A DNA stretch of 64,000 nt. Source: Hyperoplus lanceolatus. Its lineage: Eukaryota > Chordata > Actinopteri > Uranoscopiformes > Ammodytidae. Made by a program: the position numbers and the translations under genes. The stretch's first letter is position 1, and every line of letters begins with the position of its first letter. Location: positions 16,372,001-16,436,000 of the forward strand of contig CM049405.1 of assembly GCA_026929865.2 (NCBI GenBank), given 5' to 3'. Shown in pieces: positions 51,492 to 64,000 of the stretch. The notes below the pieces were generated by a model. That model ran no database searches, was not told where the DNA came from, and worked only from the letters and a program-made list of their open reading frames with translations.

Positions 51492-53882
51492 AGTCTGTCA
51501 ACATTACGAATGGTTTACCACTCTTACTTTTTATTAGTTTAAAAAAATCTAATCTCTGCAAATGGGAATTTTACTGTGCTAGAGGCTTTATTAAACAAGC
51601 CAAAGGACAATCGCTTAAAAGGCAAATGGAGATGCCAAAGGCAACAAAAGAATCGTGCAGCTATTTGTTATAGTCAGACGGATGACTTAAACATTTTACA
51701 ATTTCACCTACACTAAATCTCTGGCCAAATGACCATCTCTCTGACCATAAGTAACATAAATTGACAAAAAAATTCCAGGGTAAGTCATTACTCTGATTAC
51801 CTAAAGCATGGCTCTACATCGTCCAAAAAAGTGTCTCATTATGCATATAATAATTGGTGCTGCCAGTCAATGATGAGTAAAATGGAACTGCAGAGTAATT
51901 ACAGAAGTAGATTCATCATAGTAATTACGTCCTGAAAGTTTTACTGTAATTCAGTGATGAGACAGATAACGGAGTATCGGGATGTGAAAGAGGCTATAGG
52001 AAGAAAAAATGAGGAAATAATCAAAAAATTCCCAACGCATTCTCAGTTGGCCAAGTGTTATATTGTAAGCATCTTTTCATATGTTGTGTGAAAAATAGGA
52101 AATATAGACATAGGCTCATCTGGGAATGCGGCAATGTGTTAAGTTTCAAAACAACTACCTTAGCTAGCACTTCTCAACATCAAAATCAGACTGATGGCTG
52201 GCACCTTTACTTTAAGCTACTTCCCTTAGTTGCTATAATGGATGCTTTCACTTGACAATATCTCACATAATATTGTAATACAACTGTGCGTCCACACTGT
52301 AAAATAAAAGTTAGAAGAAGAAAAAAAGAGGCAAATACAAAAAAAAGATCTTGTGTTTTTGGTGAATGTTAAACACACGTCTTTGAGGCCAAGGCGCAAT
52401 TATGACGACAGCAGACACAATATATTATTATTATATTATTGTATTCACACATCCCCAAAATCAAAAGCATTTTCAGGAGTACTTTACTATGTTTTTAACA
52501 CTGGGTTAGGAAGATAAGGAACAACTCGGCACAAATTAATACAAACATATATGTTTACTGATAAAAAATCCAGCCACCTTGGCCAAATAAAAAAAAAACC
52601 TGATAGAGACTTACCAAGTTTCTACAAAGCAGAGATGGCACAGCCGTGGGTGGTTCATCTCAACCCCACAGTGTGGGTGAGAGGCCTGATGCTGGCAGGT
52701 GGCACAGCGCCAGCGGTTTCATGCCATCTACGACGAGGCTTCAACATACTGGTGGTAAATTCAGTTTTGACGCCTCCAAAAACGAAGTACATCCAAACCC
52801 TCAAGGCAAATAACTTTCTTAGTGCTGCTGAACTGGTGCTTTGATGTGGACATTCTTCATTTTACTTCTACACTCTCTTCTTTATACTAAGAAATAGGAA
52901 AATTTACCAAACTGAGGCTTATATTTCTAAGTTATAAGGTGTTTAGCAAATTAAGAACAAATCCTTATCAATGGATGTTGAAATTGAACCGACTGCACTG
53001 AATAACCACTGCCACTGGAGACTATAGAGCGTGGGTTTTATTGCTCAATATGTAACTACTGTATACATTACACTTTTAGCATATTAAGAGACTGTAAAAG
53101 TCATATAATTATCTGGGAGATCAATCATAAATAATAAGCAGCTGGGCTCTGAACCTGTTTAGGTATATGGTATATTTAGTGTTGCACTGAATTATATAAA
53201 ACAGTGTGGACTAGCAATAGACTGAATTTATTACTTAACTGAAGACAGCTGGAAACTGCTATGAATGGCGATAGATTCCCTCAATGACACGCATACAAAC
53301 GCCGATGCGACAAAGTACATTTTCAGTGAATCATTGAACTGCACTGAACTGAAGAGATTTTAATCAACAAATTCCTCTACCTAAGCCTGTGCTTTTTGTT
53401 TTGTTCTAATGTCCCACAAAAACAGGGATATTCACCGATACTTGCCATTGTGTTTTGCAATGAAAAAACGTAGAGAGGAGAGATGTATGTAGTGTTTGTT
53501 TCAGTGGATTTCCAATATCTTTCTTGTTTTACATCATTACTCCCTTGGTTGTTGCTCACATAATGTTTTTCAATACATCCTCAACATTTATAGCACTGAA
53601 TGGTAACAATTATATTTTTTCAACCTCAGTTCTTCACAAGACAGGGCACTTGGGAAAAAAAAAGTTTACTTATTTGTAGTTGTGCTGAAATTATTTGTTG
53701 TTTATGGATTGAAAAGTCAATCAACCGATAATTAACATGAAGGCAGTATTTTATAGTTCAATTGTGAATTGCAGAATCCTCCTTCCCCCAAGAAAAAATA
53801 GAGGAGGAGCAACCTATTCATGATACTAGTGACAGGAATGAAGGCCTATGTAGGCAAATTAATGAATTTGCATGAGAAACTA
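51492..53882. other. non-coding, nothing recognised
   Basis: AT-rich sequence. The plus frame 52551-52844 has no recognisable domain. Confidence 0.5.
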
Positions 53883-53890
53883 CTTTAAAT

Positions 53891-54084
53891 TAGGGCTGTC
53901 AAATTAACGCGTTACTTTCGATTAATTAATCACGGGGGTTGGGGGCACTGCAGCGCTGTCTGTTGTAGAAGACAGACAGTCTTCATTTAGCCTGCTTGTT
54001 TTTTTGTGGTTTTAAATAGAAAATTCGGTGAAGTTCCTAATTTTATTTCATGTAGAAACCTGGCTGAGGGGAGGAGACAGAAGT

Positions 54085-54121
<37 letters not shown>

Positions 54122-54250
54122 CAAACTGTAGGCTATATAGCTGTTTATAAACAGGTATAAAAGTGTCATATAAGTATGCGATTAATTTGGATTAATTAAT
54201 CAGAGCCTGTAATTAATTAGATACATTTTTTTAATCGCTTGACAGCCCTA
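53891..54250. mobile_element. hAT MITE with exact 8-bp duplication
   Basis: Starts TAGGGCTGTCAAATTAACGC and ends with the inverse (GACAGCCCTA). CTTTAAAT flanks it exactly at 53883-53890 and 54251-54258. It is 360 bp, with AATTAATTAAT-rich ends typical of this common vertebrate hAT family. It contains a GA repeat at 54088-54117. Confidence 0.9.
54088..54117 (+). repeat. (GA)15 microsatellite
   Basis: 30 bases of GA inside the hAT MITE. Confidence 0.93.
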
Positions 54251-54258
54251 CTTTAAAT

Positions 54259-55859
54259 ACTTGAGAGAACGCTGAGGCCATTACCACCACCTCAAAATAT
54301 AATTTATCTTTTACTTTGTCCTGAAACGTTGCCCTTCTACAAAGCAATTACAGAGGCAAACGAGGAACCACAGCTACTTTTTTCTTTAGCACACAAAGGA
54401 CAGCACTTCAGAAAGGATTTGAGTCTCTGAGCGCTTGGACACAGAGTGATTAACCTTTATCTTTCAAACCTGTCCCTGTCAGACATCATTAAAGAAAGGA
54501 AGCTCACACGAAAAGATGGCAAGAAACAACGAGGCATGTTATATGTAGCCTACATGTACGTACATAACCTGTTATTATTTTTTTTTACATGGTTTCAACT
54601 TCAAACCGAGTGATGTATCTGCTATGACATATACAACATCAAAATGATAGCCTCGCACCACGCTGCTAGAAAAAATAGTCATAAATTATAGATAAGTAAC
54701 TGAACCGACATTAAGTTAATTTCTTTATGTACATTGCTGGGGTGCTTCCACTTAAATAAAGTATAGTTGTAGTATTTTATTAGGGGTTTTATTAGTGCGC
54801 CTATGGTTTTTAATTGTTATTTTAACTCTCACTCCGCCTAAAGGCAGAAGCACAAAGCCATTTTGGGAAAGCATTCATTTCCTCACTGCTTTTCCTTCCC
54901 AGACATCAATTCAACATCAACATCTCATGGTGCGGTCATGTCATGACTTGCAATATGACTCAGCCCTCATGGGCAGACAGAACCAGGCTAATGAGGAAGC
55001 TGTAGCAAGTGAATGCAGTTTTCTCTCCACCACTTTCTCCTGGAGCTGTGCTCAATATAAACGAGATGGGCAAACACAACCTTAAGGCCAGGACACACCA
55101 GTCCGACTACCCGAAAATGGAGACTGCCGATTCAGGGAGCTCAAGTCTTCCCGTCGCAGCCGAAAAAGTGCAAAGAACACACCAAACCGACTGCTGACTT
55201 TCCGTACGCTCTGCGCTTGCGCGGGACGTAATGTCTCCATAACAGCAGGCGGTGCTAATCTGTATTGTGGCTCGAAAAAATACGGAATACGGCTAGGGAT
55301 CTAATTTTTTTTTTGTCACAGGAATACACATAAATCGACCTCCATGCAACATGGTAACTGAGCACCGTATGACATTTCCTTTTCACTGAAAATCAATTTT
55401 CAGTCAAACCTTTCACTGCAGATTCTCCTCCTTATCAAAACTGCAAAAAGTAAAATCAGGGCCAACACACAGGAAACACCACACAAATGGGATTCAGTGT
55501 TTTTGCTGCTGGTTATGAATTATCATCATAACATTTTACACAGATTTATTCACCATGAGAGAAAGGTCCCTCGCTAAAAACCTGCAAAATCTGCAACTAA
55601 ACTCAATTAAACTGCTGACCTCTATTGTTGCAAAGGGATAGCTGGTGATTTAATGTGTGATGCTGATAAAACATAAACAAAGGTGAGAAAAATCACCAGA
55701 TTCTCTTACATACATACTTTACAATCACAGAGGGACCCACTCAGAGTAATACGTTTTACCAGTTAAAGGGGCTTAAGGAATACAGCTGCAACAATTAGAG
55801 CACCCTGATTGGCTGCATCCCCGCCCAATATGGCAATTGCACTTGTCTTCAGCAGCAAC
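54259..55859. other. non-coding, possible MITE end at 55083
   Basis: No exon seen. At about 55083-55300 the sequence AAGGCCAGGACACACCAGTC and following GC-rich text looks like one end of a common fish DNA element, but no inverted partner is present. Confidence 0.4.
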
Positions 55860-56100
55860 CATAAGGCAAGATGGTGAAAACTGCACAGCATATCATCAGG
55901 GCAGGGCTGCCATCCATAGAGCACCTCTGCTCCCAGCGGTGTTGGAAGAAGGCCAACAGGAGCATCAGAGAGCTCAGCCACCCCAGCAACAAACTGTTCT
56001 GTCAGCTGCCATCTGGCAGGCGGTAGCACAGCATCCAGGCCTGCTTTGCCACAGTCAGGAACAGCTTCAAAATATAGGTAAAACGAATGCTGAACTGTGT
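55860..56100 (+). mobile_element. LINE fragment, 3' region
   Basis: Plus-strand text such as CATCAGGGCAGGGCTGCCAT, GTTGGAAGAAGGCCAACAGG and CTGTCAGCTGCCATCTGGCA follows the usual end region of a widespread fish LINE ORF. There, blocks meaning roughly RRKAxRIxxDxSHPxNxLFxLLPSGRRY are typical. It is decayed and truncated at both ends. Confidence 0.5.
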
Positions 56101-57530
56101 CATTCAAAGGGTCAGACCTTAGTTTTTAACGTGTAATGGGTAGAATTGTATAGCTTGATTATCAATTGGTGAATAAAAAAAAAATAAAAAAATAGAGGAG
56201 GAGCATCACTTTCCTGACATTAACCTTGGAGGTTCTTGAATGTTTTGGTTGCCGGCTTACCTCACAAGATGTTACATGTCATTTGAGCAACTTCCTTTGG
56301 AGGGGTTTAAAGGTGTATTTTTTCTCTCTGCTCTAAGTTTCCTTTGTGCTCCAATTGTACTTAGAAAGGCTCAATGCATTCTGGAACTATTTCACTTTGG
56401 ATAGAGCCCCCTGTAGCAAGAAAAAGCCAAGACTTCAAGACAAGGACTTACTGCAAATGGACAGATGAAACCATGTGTATGTATCTTCCTTTGTCAGATT
56501 CCAGCATCATCTCTCTCTCATTAAAATCTTGTTAGGTTATTTTGTGTTGTCTTTATCATAATTAATTGATACAAGTATTGGCTGTTGATGTACACCACCG
56601 GAAAACAAAATAAGCAAAATACTAGTTTCAATGAAATGGTCTGATTTAGTTCAGTTTGCTGTGTGCTTTGCCCTTCCACACTGGAGAGCACACACTGTAT
56701 AATTATCTCAGACACCTAACATTACAATACCCCATCTCTCGTATTCTCATTAGGCGTGTCTAACTGGAGGGTGATTTTGTCTTTCACAAAGAAAATACTG
56801 GTGGAGGACAAAGTGAGCTCTCATATCACTCAGCAGATGTTGCTACACAGAGGAGGTGACCTTTTCTTTCCACTCCCCAAATAGGGGATTTGAGGGGTAT
56901 CATTACCTCTTGAATAAAATGAATAATCCACAATTAAGTTGTAGAATAGGTTTTTATGTAGCAATATTAACTTCCCTAAAGTTCTCCACATGCACGACAT
57001 AATAACTTACCTAGATTTCCTTCCTCGCTAAAATGTTTCTATTTAATTCAGCTTTCCACTAATAACTTTTTTAGAGAATCCCTTGCAGTGACAGCTCCCG
57101 TGCTTTTGGACATACAGATTCAGGAAACTCATCCACTTATACAACAAAAGACAAGTCAGAGTTGATGTTTGCGCTTAAAGACCATCATACTGTATATTGC
57201 AGGACTGAAGTACTTGTCATCCCCCCTTGAGCTATGCCTCATACATTTTCTGCAGTCACGACCAAGGATCCACTTCAGTAATTGACTGGGGATTTTGAGG
57301 AATATCAATTCCAGGCAGGCTGTGCGGTGCTTTTGTCCTAGGTGGCGGGACAGTGTCACCTTCACAGGCTGTCCCGTTAGTCTGCGCCCCAAAGAGAGAG
57401 AGGGGGGAATAGAACTGAGATCTCAGGCACTGTCTCATATTTTTCTGCAATAACCGGATCAAGTGGAAGGGATTCAAACAACGTCTTTTACTCCCCCGGG
57501 TGATAGTGCAGGGTGTTGACGTTAACGTTG
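56101..57530. other. non-coding, nothing recognised
   Basis: No feature recognised. The minus frame 57256-57543 has no domain. Confidence 0.45.
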
Positions 57531-57538
57531 TTCTAGAG

Positions 57539-58543
57539 CACATGTGTTAAACTCAAGGCCTGCGGGCCACATCGTTTTGATCTGGCCCGCGAATCAATTT
57601 GGCCGATTTAAATCAATTCTGAAAAAAAAAAAAAAAAAATCATAGCCTATAGGCTATATTTTTTTTTTTCATTCTTCATGGAGCCTGTGCCATATCCGCA
57701 CGTTCCGTACGCTCCCAACTGTTAGGAAACTTACATGGCTTACAGCTAGGAATGTCTGCTGAAAGTTCCACAGCTCAGGATTTTAAACCATGAATTGATG
57801 AACTTGCATCTAAGAAGAGCTGTCAGTTTTCTGAGGGCTGTAAATAGGCCAATATATGTGGCTAAATAGCATGCTAATATTGATGATTGATTGTGTCAAG
57901 TGTATAAGGATTAATGTCAAAATTATCTGGATTCTAACTTTTGCTTTAAGTTACAATAGCCAACTAGCTAACGTTAGCTAGCTGCTGATAGCCCACCCCT
58001 TTCGTTTCCAATGGCTTGGCATTTCATTACCAATGTAAAGTGTCATAAATAGCTAACACTGGTGTTGCGTCATGATTCCTAAAAAAACAAAACATGTGAT
58101 ATGTTTTGAATGTGCAGAAAGTTTTGAAAAATCCAGGAGAATAAATATTGTGGTTCAATCCAGAATGCCTGAGAGCCTTACTGCATTATAGTCCTTTATA
58201 ATAGTTTCACCAGGAACCTGAATGTTGTCTTTTCCTTTACAAAAATGAAGACATTTCCATCATAAATTGATGCCGAAAAGATTGGTGGATAAAAATCCAC
58301 CAGAATGCAGGAAATTAAGTGTTTGACATTCAAAAATTTCGGGGGGAGCACCCCCATACACCCCACCTATAATTTGTCCCCCGAAAATGTTGAAGCGAAA
58401 ACTAGCCATTGTACGCAGTTTTTATACATACTTAGATATGTTCTTTTTATTTTTCGATTAAAAAGAAGGTATGTCAGTCTGGCCCTTAGTGTGATTATCA
58501 TATCGTAGAGTGGCCCTTTGTGAAAATCAGTTTGACACCCCTG
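57539..58543. mobile_element. hAT element with exact 8-bp duplication
   Basis: The right end is the inverse of CAGGGGTGTCAAACTG, the well-known end of a vertebrate hAT family. The left end CACATGTGTTAAACTCAAGG is a decayed version, followed by GGCCTGCGGGCCACAT and CTGGCCCGCGAATC. TTCTAGAG flanks it exactly at 57531-57538 and 58544-58551. It is 1005 bp, with no transposase frame recognised. Confidence 0.88.
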
Positions 58544-58551
58544 TTCTAGAG

Positions 58552-61500
58552 ACTGTGTCAGCAGCACTTTACCACACATATACAAAGAGAAAATGAATCC
58601 ACTTTTTAATGCCAACGGGAAACTCTTACTTTCCCTCTGAAAGGCTCTACTCTGGTACTTATGGGCATTTTTTATATATAGGATAATATGACAAGGCTAT
58701 ACATATGTGTTTAGAAAGGCACCAGCTCTCTGTTTTCAGTGTAAATGCATGTTTTTAAAGACACAAATAATCTTGACCTGAGACAGAGAAAAAGAACCAA
58801 ACAGATGTTTGAACCACCAGTGCCTAATGGATTTCTCTAAAGCGACTATTTTATTTCAACCCAATCATGGCTGTACCTCAAATGACCTATAATCTGAAAG
58901 CTACTGTAGCATTTTCTGCTAAATCAGAACATTAACTTGGCTGGGAAGTGATTGTTCTGCCATTTGAATAACTCTGGTTTGTCCTACATTTCGTATTGTA
59001 CCCCACTCCTTCATGTGTAACACCTTTGTAATATCTCACTGCTGGTAAAGCAAGTAAAAATCGCTTCGCACCTGTTTTATAATTAGCATGTTTAGCGCAA
59101 GCTCCTTAACACTGTAGCTGTTAACACTTTTTTTCTGCATGGATGGCCAGCTTTTAGTTTTTCCTAAATGTTTAAACAAATGAAGGGATGTAAAAACAGT
59201 ATATTGTATTCATCTAGTGTATGTGGATGGAAGTGAGGCTCAAATACCTCGAGTCGATCCAAGCATTTCAAAATTATACTTTGGCGCAAGCCAATAGTTC
59301 ACCACTTCTTCTTAAACATTTTGGCACTGAATAGAAGGACAGGCTTATGATCGGGGTAAATAGTAGTTCTGCCAACACTTTGCAATCAGGATGAGCAGGG
59401 ACCACGTTATAAATGAAATTGTCTAATTGGCTGATTTGACATCAGTGTCAACATATTTCATATTCAACTGCGTACTGCGTGAGTCCCCAGAGTGGTCAAA
59501 GCATTGGGACTTCGGTGGGACTTTAAATCAGGGGACTAGGCTCCCCAGAGACTAGTTACTGCCGGCATACAGAGAGCTTATTTACTCCATGACTTCACAA
59601 GTCCCATACTGCATCAGATTACATTTTTTCTTTATCACTGTCTAATCTGTAATTACAGTATATGATTTTTTAAACCTTAAGTGTTGAACCAATACAAGCT
59701 GCACATGTACATGCTTATGTCAATTCAAATAGTGCATCAATTTAATCACTTCACATATGTATAATTGATCTTTGGTATAGAACAACCTAATTGCCAGACA
59801 TTATGAACAAAACCCCTAGACAAGAAGCATGTGATAGTATAAAAACACCTCTGTAAAAGAGGTTGTGTGTCACATCAACATCCCTACGGAGTCTCAGACA
59901 GCTCTAGATGGCAGCTTGGTACAGTTTAGATTGTTTGTTTGATGGAGATAACCTTTACTTATTTTGGCGGAGATCTTCGCATAGGCCGATTTCCCCCCCA
60001 AAAGACAGCCATTTGTTTCCTCTCAATGTGCAAGTCGGTCTTTGAGGCATTCCGGAACATAGACACGTGAGCAAAAAAATAAATCAGATTTGGGCTGAGC
60101 TCTGAGACATTTTTAAGAATATGAAGTTACTCGGCTGACTGAGCAGGCTGTCAGCCGGAGAGCATTAACAGTATATGTTAAAGGATTACAACAAAGCTCT
60201 GTCATGGTAGACTATGAAATATCTTGCTGCAGAATCTTGACTTCGGCAAAGGAGTCAAACATGCAAAAAAATACCATCTGTTATCCTCCTGACACCTACA
60301 ACAATGGATCCTTTAACTGCTGCTTCTTGTAGAACAAATAACGATTCAATTTAAATGACATGTTGGCTCAGGCTAGGAGCAGCACCATGGTCAATGCTGC
60401 TATGCCATATGAGGGTCATGGCTCCTGCAGAACTGGCCAAGGGCCGTTTTTGTCACGGCAATAAAAATGGTTTGGGCTGCTGGTCACTGGGGAAATCAAG
60501 TCAAACTTCAACAGGCCCCAGTTCAGATTCGTTCCTCTAATAAGGTAGTTGGAAACCAGTCACTGGCTGGAATTGTTCCTCAATGCCTCTGTAAAATACA
60601 TTTCTTCATCTCACTATTTCTTACCACGAAACAGATTGAACACAGATGAATGCTGCCCACCAATCTGCACGGTGATGATGTTTTCTATCAGTTCTTGAAT
60701 GACTCTGTCGGCAATTTTTTGGTATGCTTAAAAATCCCAGCAGAATCCTATGTGGGAAAGTAAATTGCGAACAATTGTCATTAGACAAGGCGATATTTCA
60801 TATTTCTTATTTAGAAAAAGCTTCCAAAAATATTCAGTTTCTATTATTATAAGGCTTTATTAAAAAAATATTGAAGAGCAGGAGGAATGAAATATGTAAT
60901 GTATCTTTCCTATGTAACTGTTTCTTAGCAAGACCACATTGTCAATGGTAGCTGAAAGAAAAGGCCATTACAGACAAAATGCAATCAGAAGAAAATGTAC
61001 AGAATTTCATTTCAAAGCACGTAGTTACCGATCTAATCAAGGTAATGTTTTAGATAGTTCTCACTGCATTCTCTTAGGTGAGAAGACTTGCATTAATGAG
61101 AAGTAAAAGAAAACTACAGCTGAGAGGCTGCTCCAGACTCATTAAAAGACTGAACACAAAAAGTAATTACAGTGTATGCGTGTAGGAGGATTGTGATGGT
61201 TATAGCTGGGAACATATTTGGATGCACACAAACGCACTACAAAAAAACAGTGTTGATGATCTGTGATAAAAGGTTGAAAATGGAATAAAGGAAAGCAAAC
61301 TGCAGCAGAGGAAGGACAGTGAATATATTTTAAGTTTTATATTTAGAACCAAAATTGCTCAGATATATTTGGAAGACAATTATTTGGTTTGGTTGTGTTT
61401 CTTTGATTTTGGTAATAATGCTGTTACTGCTGTAATCCTGGAGTAAATAAGACAGAAGAATTGGACTTTTAACATGTCATACTATCACAATAAAGGGAAT

Positions 61501-64000
61501 CTTAAAACCCTGTTCACCCTTCACTTTCCTTTATTTTCTTAGCTTTGCACCATCTCCTTTCATCCAGACATCATCTTATCCCTTCTCCTCCCCTCCCTTC
61601 TCCCTCCCTCTTCTCACTTAATATTTTTTGGCCTCATATTAAGTGAAATTAAATTTGTATTTGTCTGAATGTTGCATTTTCAGATCAGAATCTATACAAA
61701 CTACACAGTCTCGTTGGGCCTCTCACTGCACATTTAATGATTCTCTTTCTAAAGTTGGTAATATAAGGACAATTACTGGACTGGTACACCTGGTAATACG
61801 TTTTGAGAATGTACCCTGAGATTGGAGCAGTTTATCCAAGATGTACTGTATGCATATACTTTGACGTACTAAATGAGCATATTAACGTCAACTTTTGTTT
61901 GTATGTGTGAAGAATTAGTAGTCAACATATTTGACAACATATAAAAGCCTTGTGCTCATCACAGCCCATACAATAAAAGTGTTTTTAATCAGCCTGACTT
62001 TGGCTTAAAGGAAAACGCAAAGAGTCTTCAGTATTATGCATTGATAATATACAGTATAGCTAATTTCAGTTTGAAAAATTTATTTTCAATACGCCAGGAG
62101 ATGGCTGCGTTATTTATATGCTTGTGTGTGATAAGTAACTTGCATTTTGCCATTCTCAAATAGGTCAGGAGATGTTACACATTTCTTAGTAAATAATATG
62201 TCAAGCTGTGCATTTAGAGAACAGAAAGAGCTGCCAGAAACACAGCATGAAAAGGAGCTGCGAACATTTAAACCCATTATTAGTTAGCAACAAATAAATA
62301 CCATACTATTGTCTTGATACAAAAACCATTACAGACCTAAATGGATGGGATGCATTTTGTAACATAATGCCAGAAATATATATCACTTACTAGCCTACAA
62401 AGATTTGCAAGAAATTATGTTATTTATAATTTACTTTGCACATACAAGATGTCTTTATGACATATATCTTATGCTTTTAAAGTATCCAATATCTTCAAAG
62501 ATAGCACAGAGCATTAGGCATTGAATCAATTATCTCTAGCAATTGCCTTATTCTGTTGGATAATATTATAACTTTTTTCTTTTCCATCAACTTCACACAG
62601 CCCTGAGACAATAGGCATTTTTTCAAAACAAAAGCTAAGTACAAACATACACTGACAGCATATGAATAAATGCTGGACATAAGCCCAGTGTAACAAGGGA
62701 CACTGACTAAGCAAAGATACAGTACAGGGATTAAGGCTTTAAACTCTCCAGACAGATTACACTTTACAGCAATGTGATTAGTGTCTCAGTAAGCTGGTCA
62801 CAGACACGTGGAGTGAGACTATGAGCACAAGCTCTGACTGCAGCAAACAAATGAACCAAAAAGATGCCTCAGACACACAGGCAGGCCTGGCACAGGGCGT
62901 CACTTACTCCACTAGCAGATGGACATGTAATGGAAACCATCATGTGGTTGAATAAAGAAGACGATTAGCGTGCGATCCAGATAATGACCTAAAATGTCCT
63001 GCTAATGGCAGGCAAGGCGAGAAGAAATTGCAGCTTGTTCCAGAGCCTTCTCGCACTCATGACTTTGAACACTTTAAAGCTGTTCTCATTAATTTCATCC
63101 CATTATTTGCTGCATGGTTGGTAGTAGATAGGTGGAGGGCTGGAGTCAGAAATAGATTAAGATTGTAACCAAGCTCTATACCTCAAAGGGTCAAAGATAA
63201 AGTAAAACGAATAACATGCACCTTTATAATTACTCATTTAATAGATGCACAAAGGGATTTTCTTAGGATTATGTTTTTTGCTGGGATGCTTTTTAACAGC
63301 AAAAACTGCATCTAGATTGTGTGTACTTTTTTATGGAGATTTCCATGACCTCCTCATGCATGCAAAAACCCTTTCCCACTGAGCTTGATCTCACCCAAAA
63401 CTTCATCAGACTACACAAAACATCACCAGAGATTCTCTTTGACTCAGAAGTGTACAAAAAACGTCAGAGCTTTTCCATTTTCAATTTCTTAGTGTTGCAA
63501 GTGAACATTAACATCGAGTCTGACACACCGAGCATCAGTGACCTAAGATAAATAATAATAATCAGAATTTAAAAAATATTTTTACAAACTGACCCCCATA
63601 GAGAGAAGGAACCTAAAGCAACATTTAATCTATCCTTGACGGAATAAGTCTTAAGTTAATCAGTCAGGTCCAAAATCAGCATACATTTTTAATTTAGGCA
63701 TTTTTTTTAAAGAGGCATTAGCACTATGCAATATGATGTATGAAAGGAAAGGAAGATGATAGGGAAAGCCTTTCAGAGAATTAGAATTGGTCAATCCACC
63801 GGTGTAAAGTTTGATTGGCTGCTGCTGTGTAACTTGGGCGCCTGCACCTCTCAATCTCCTGCTCAACCTACGCATTTCTGAGAACAGAGGTGACAGCCCT
63901 CATAGACCAGGACTGGAGATCAGTTTGTGCTAAAAGGGGATCGAGCCAAAGTAGCTGCATCACTGAAAACCCACGCGGGTAGCCTAAAGCTGAAATGGAC
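58552..64000. other. non-coding, nothing recognised
   Basis: AT-rich sequence to the window edge. I see no coding exon, RNA gene, inverted-repeat element or LTR. An upstream non-coding exon or promoter of b3galt1 could lie here or beyond, but nothing in the sequence lets me place it. Confidence 0.45.

Noticed and set aside
52551-52844. 97-codon plus-strand frame
   Set aside because: No domain, and the surrounding base composition is like the intron.
55083-55300. AAGGCCAGGACACACCAG segment as a whole DNA element
   Set aside because: Only one end is recognisable; no inverted partner or target duplication was found.
55763-56107. 114-codon minus-strand frame
   Set aside because: It is antisense to a plus-strand LINE fragment.
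63660-64000. Possible first exon or promoter of b3galt1
   Set aside because: The sequence becomes slightly less AT-rich, but there is no donor site, CpG island or TATA context that I could support.

Overview
The window looks like teleost fish chromosomal DNA. It has spliced vertebrate genes, long AT-rich non-coding stretches, and typical fish repeats: LINE tails, a tRNA-headed SINE, many hAT, Tc1 and Harbinger-like elements, and nested Ty3/Gypsy elements. No prokaryotic features are present.

Only two host genes are recognisable, both near the left end and converging tail to tail. The last coding exon of stk39 (SPAK kinase) lies on the plus strand at 1965-2042, followed by a 3' UTR of about 1.4 kb. 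The single coding exon of b3galt1 (beta-1,3-galactosyltransferase 1) lies on the minus strand at 5314-6300 and looks complete. STK39 and B3GALT1 are also neighbours in human (2q24.3), which supports both calls. A strong splice acceptor at 6536 shows that b3galt1 has at least one non-coding 5' exon further right. The remaining 57 kb is therefore probably its first intron(s) or flank, and I find no further host coding exon there.

From left to right: 0-3.6 kb stk39 end with small foldback MITEs; 5.3-6.5 kb b3galt1 with three upstream ORFs in its leader, one ending in TAATG over the main start codon; 8.8-10.3 kb a LINE tail split by an unclassified inverted-repeat element; 16.2-17.0 kb a Tc1-type deletion derivative that still encodes a helix-turn-helix peptide; 17.8-29.2 kb a LINE fragment holding a Gypsy chromovirus, one LTR of which is split by a second Gypsy element with the Gmr1-like order (integrase before reverse transcriptase); 29.8-31.0 kb a Harbinger-like element; 32.2-36.1 kb a nest of three inverted-repeat elements plus LINE pieces; 37.8-58.5 kb a run of hAT-type elements, five with clear 8-bp target duplications, one of which sits inside a GATA microsatellite and carries another; 58.6-64 kb no recognised feature.

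The most unusual points are the TAATG uORF/CDS overlap of b3galt1, the Gmr1-like element nested in a chromovirus LTR, the element carrying an array of a GTCAACACCGTCAG motif, and the long-inverted-repeat element with a 6-bp target duplication and an embedded exon-like ORF. All calls come from reading the sequence; no database search was run.
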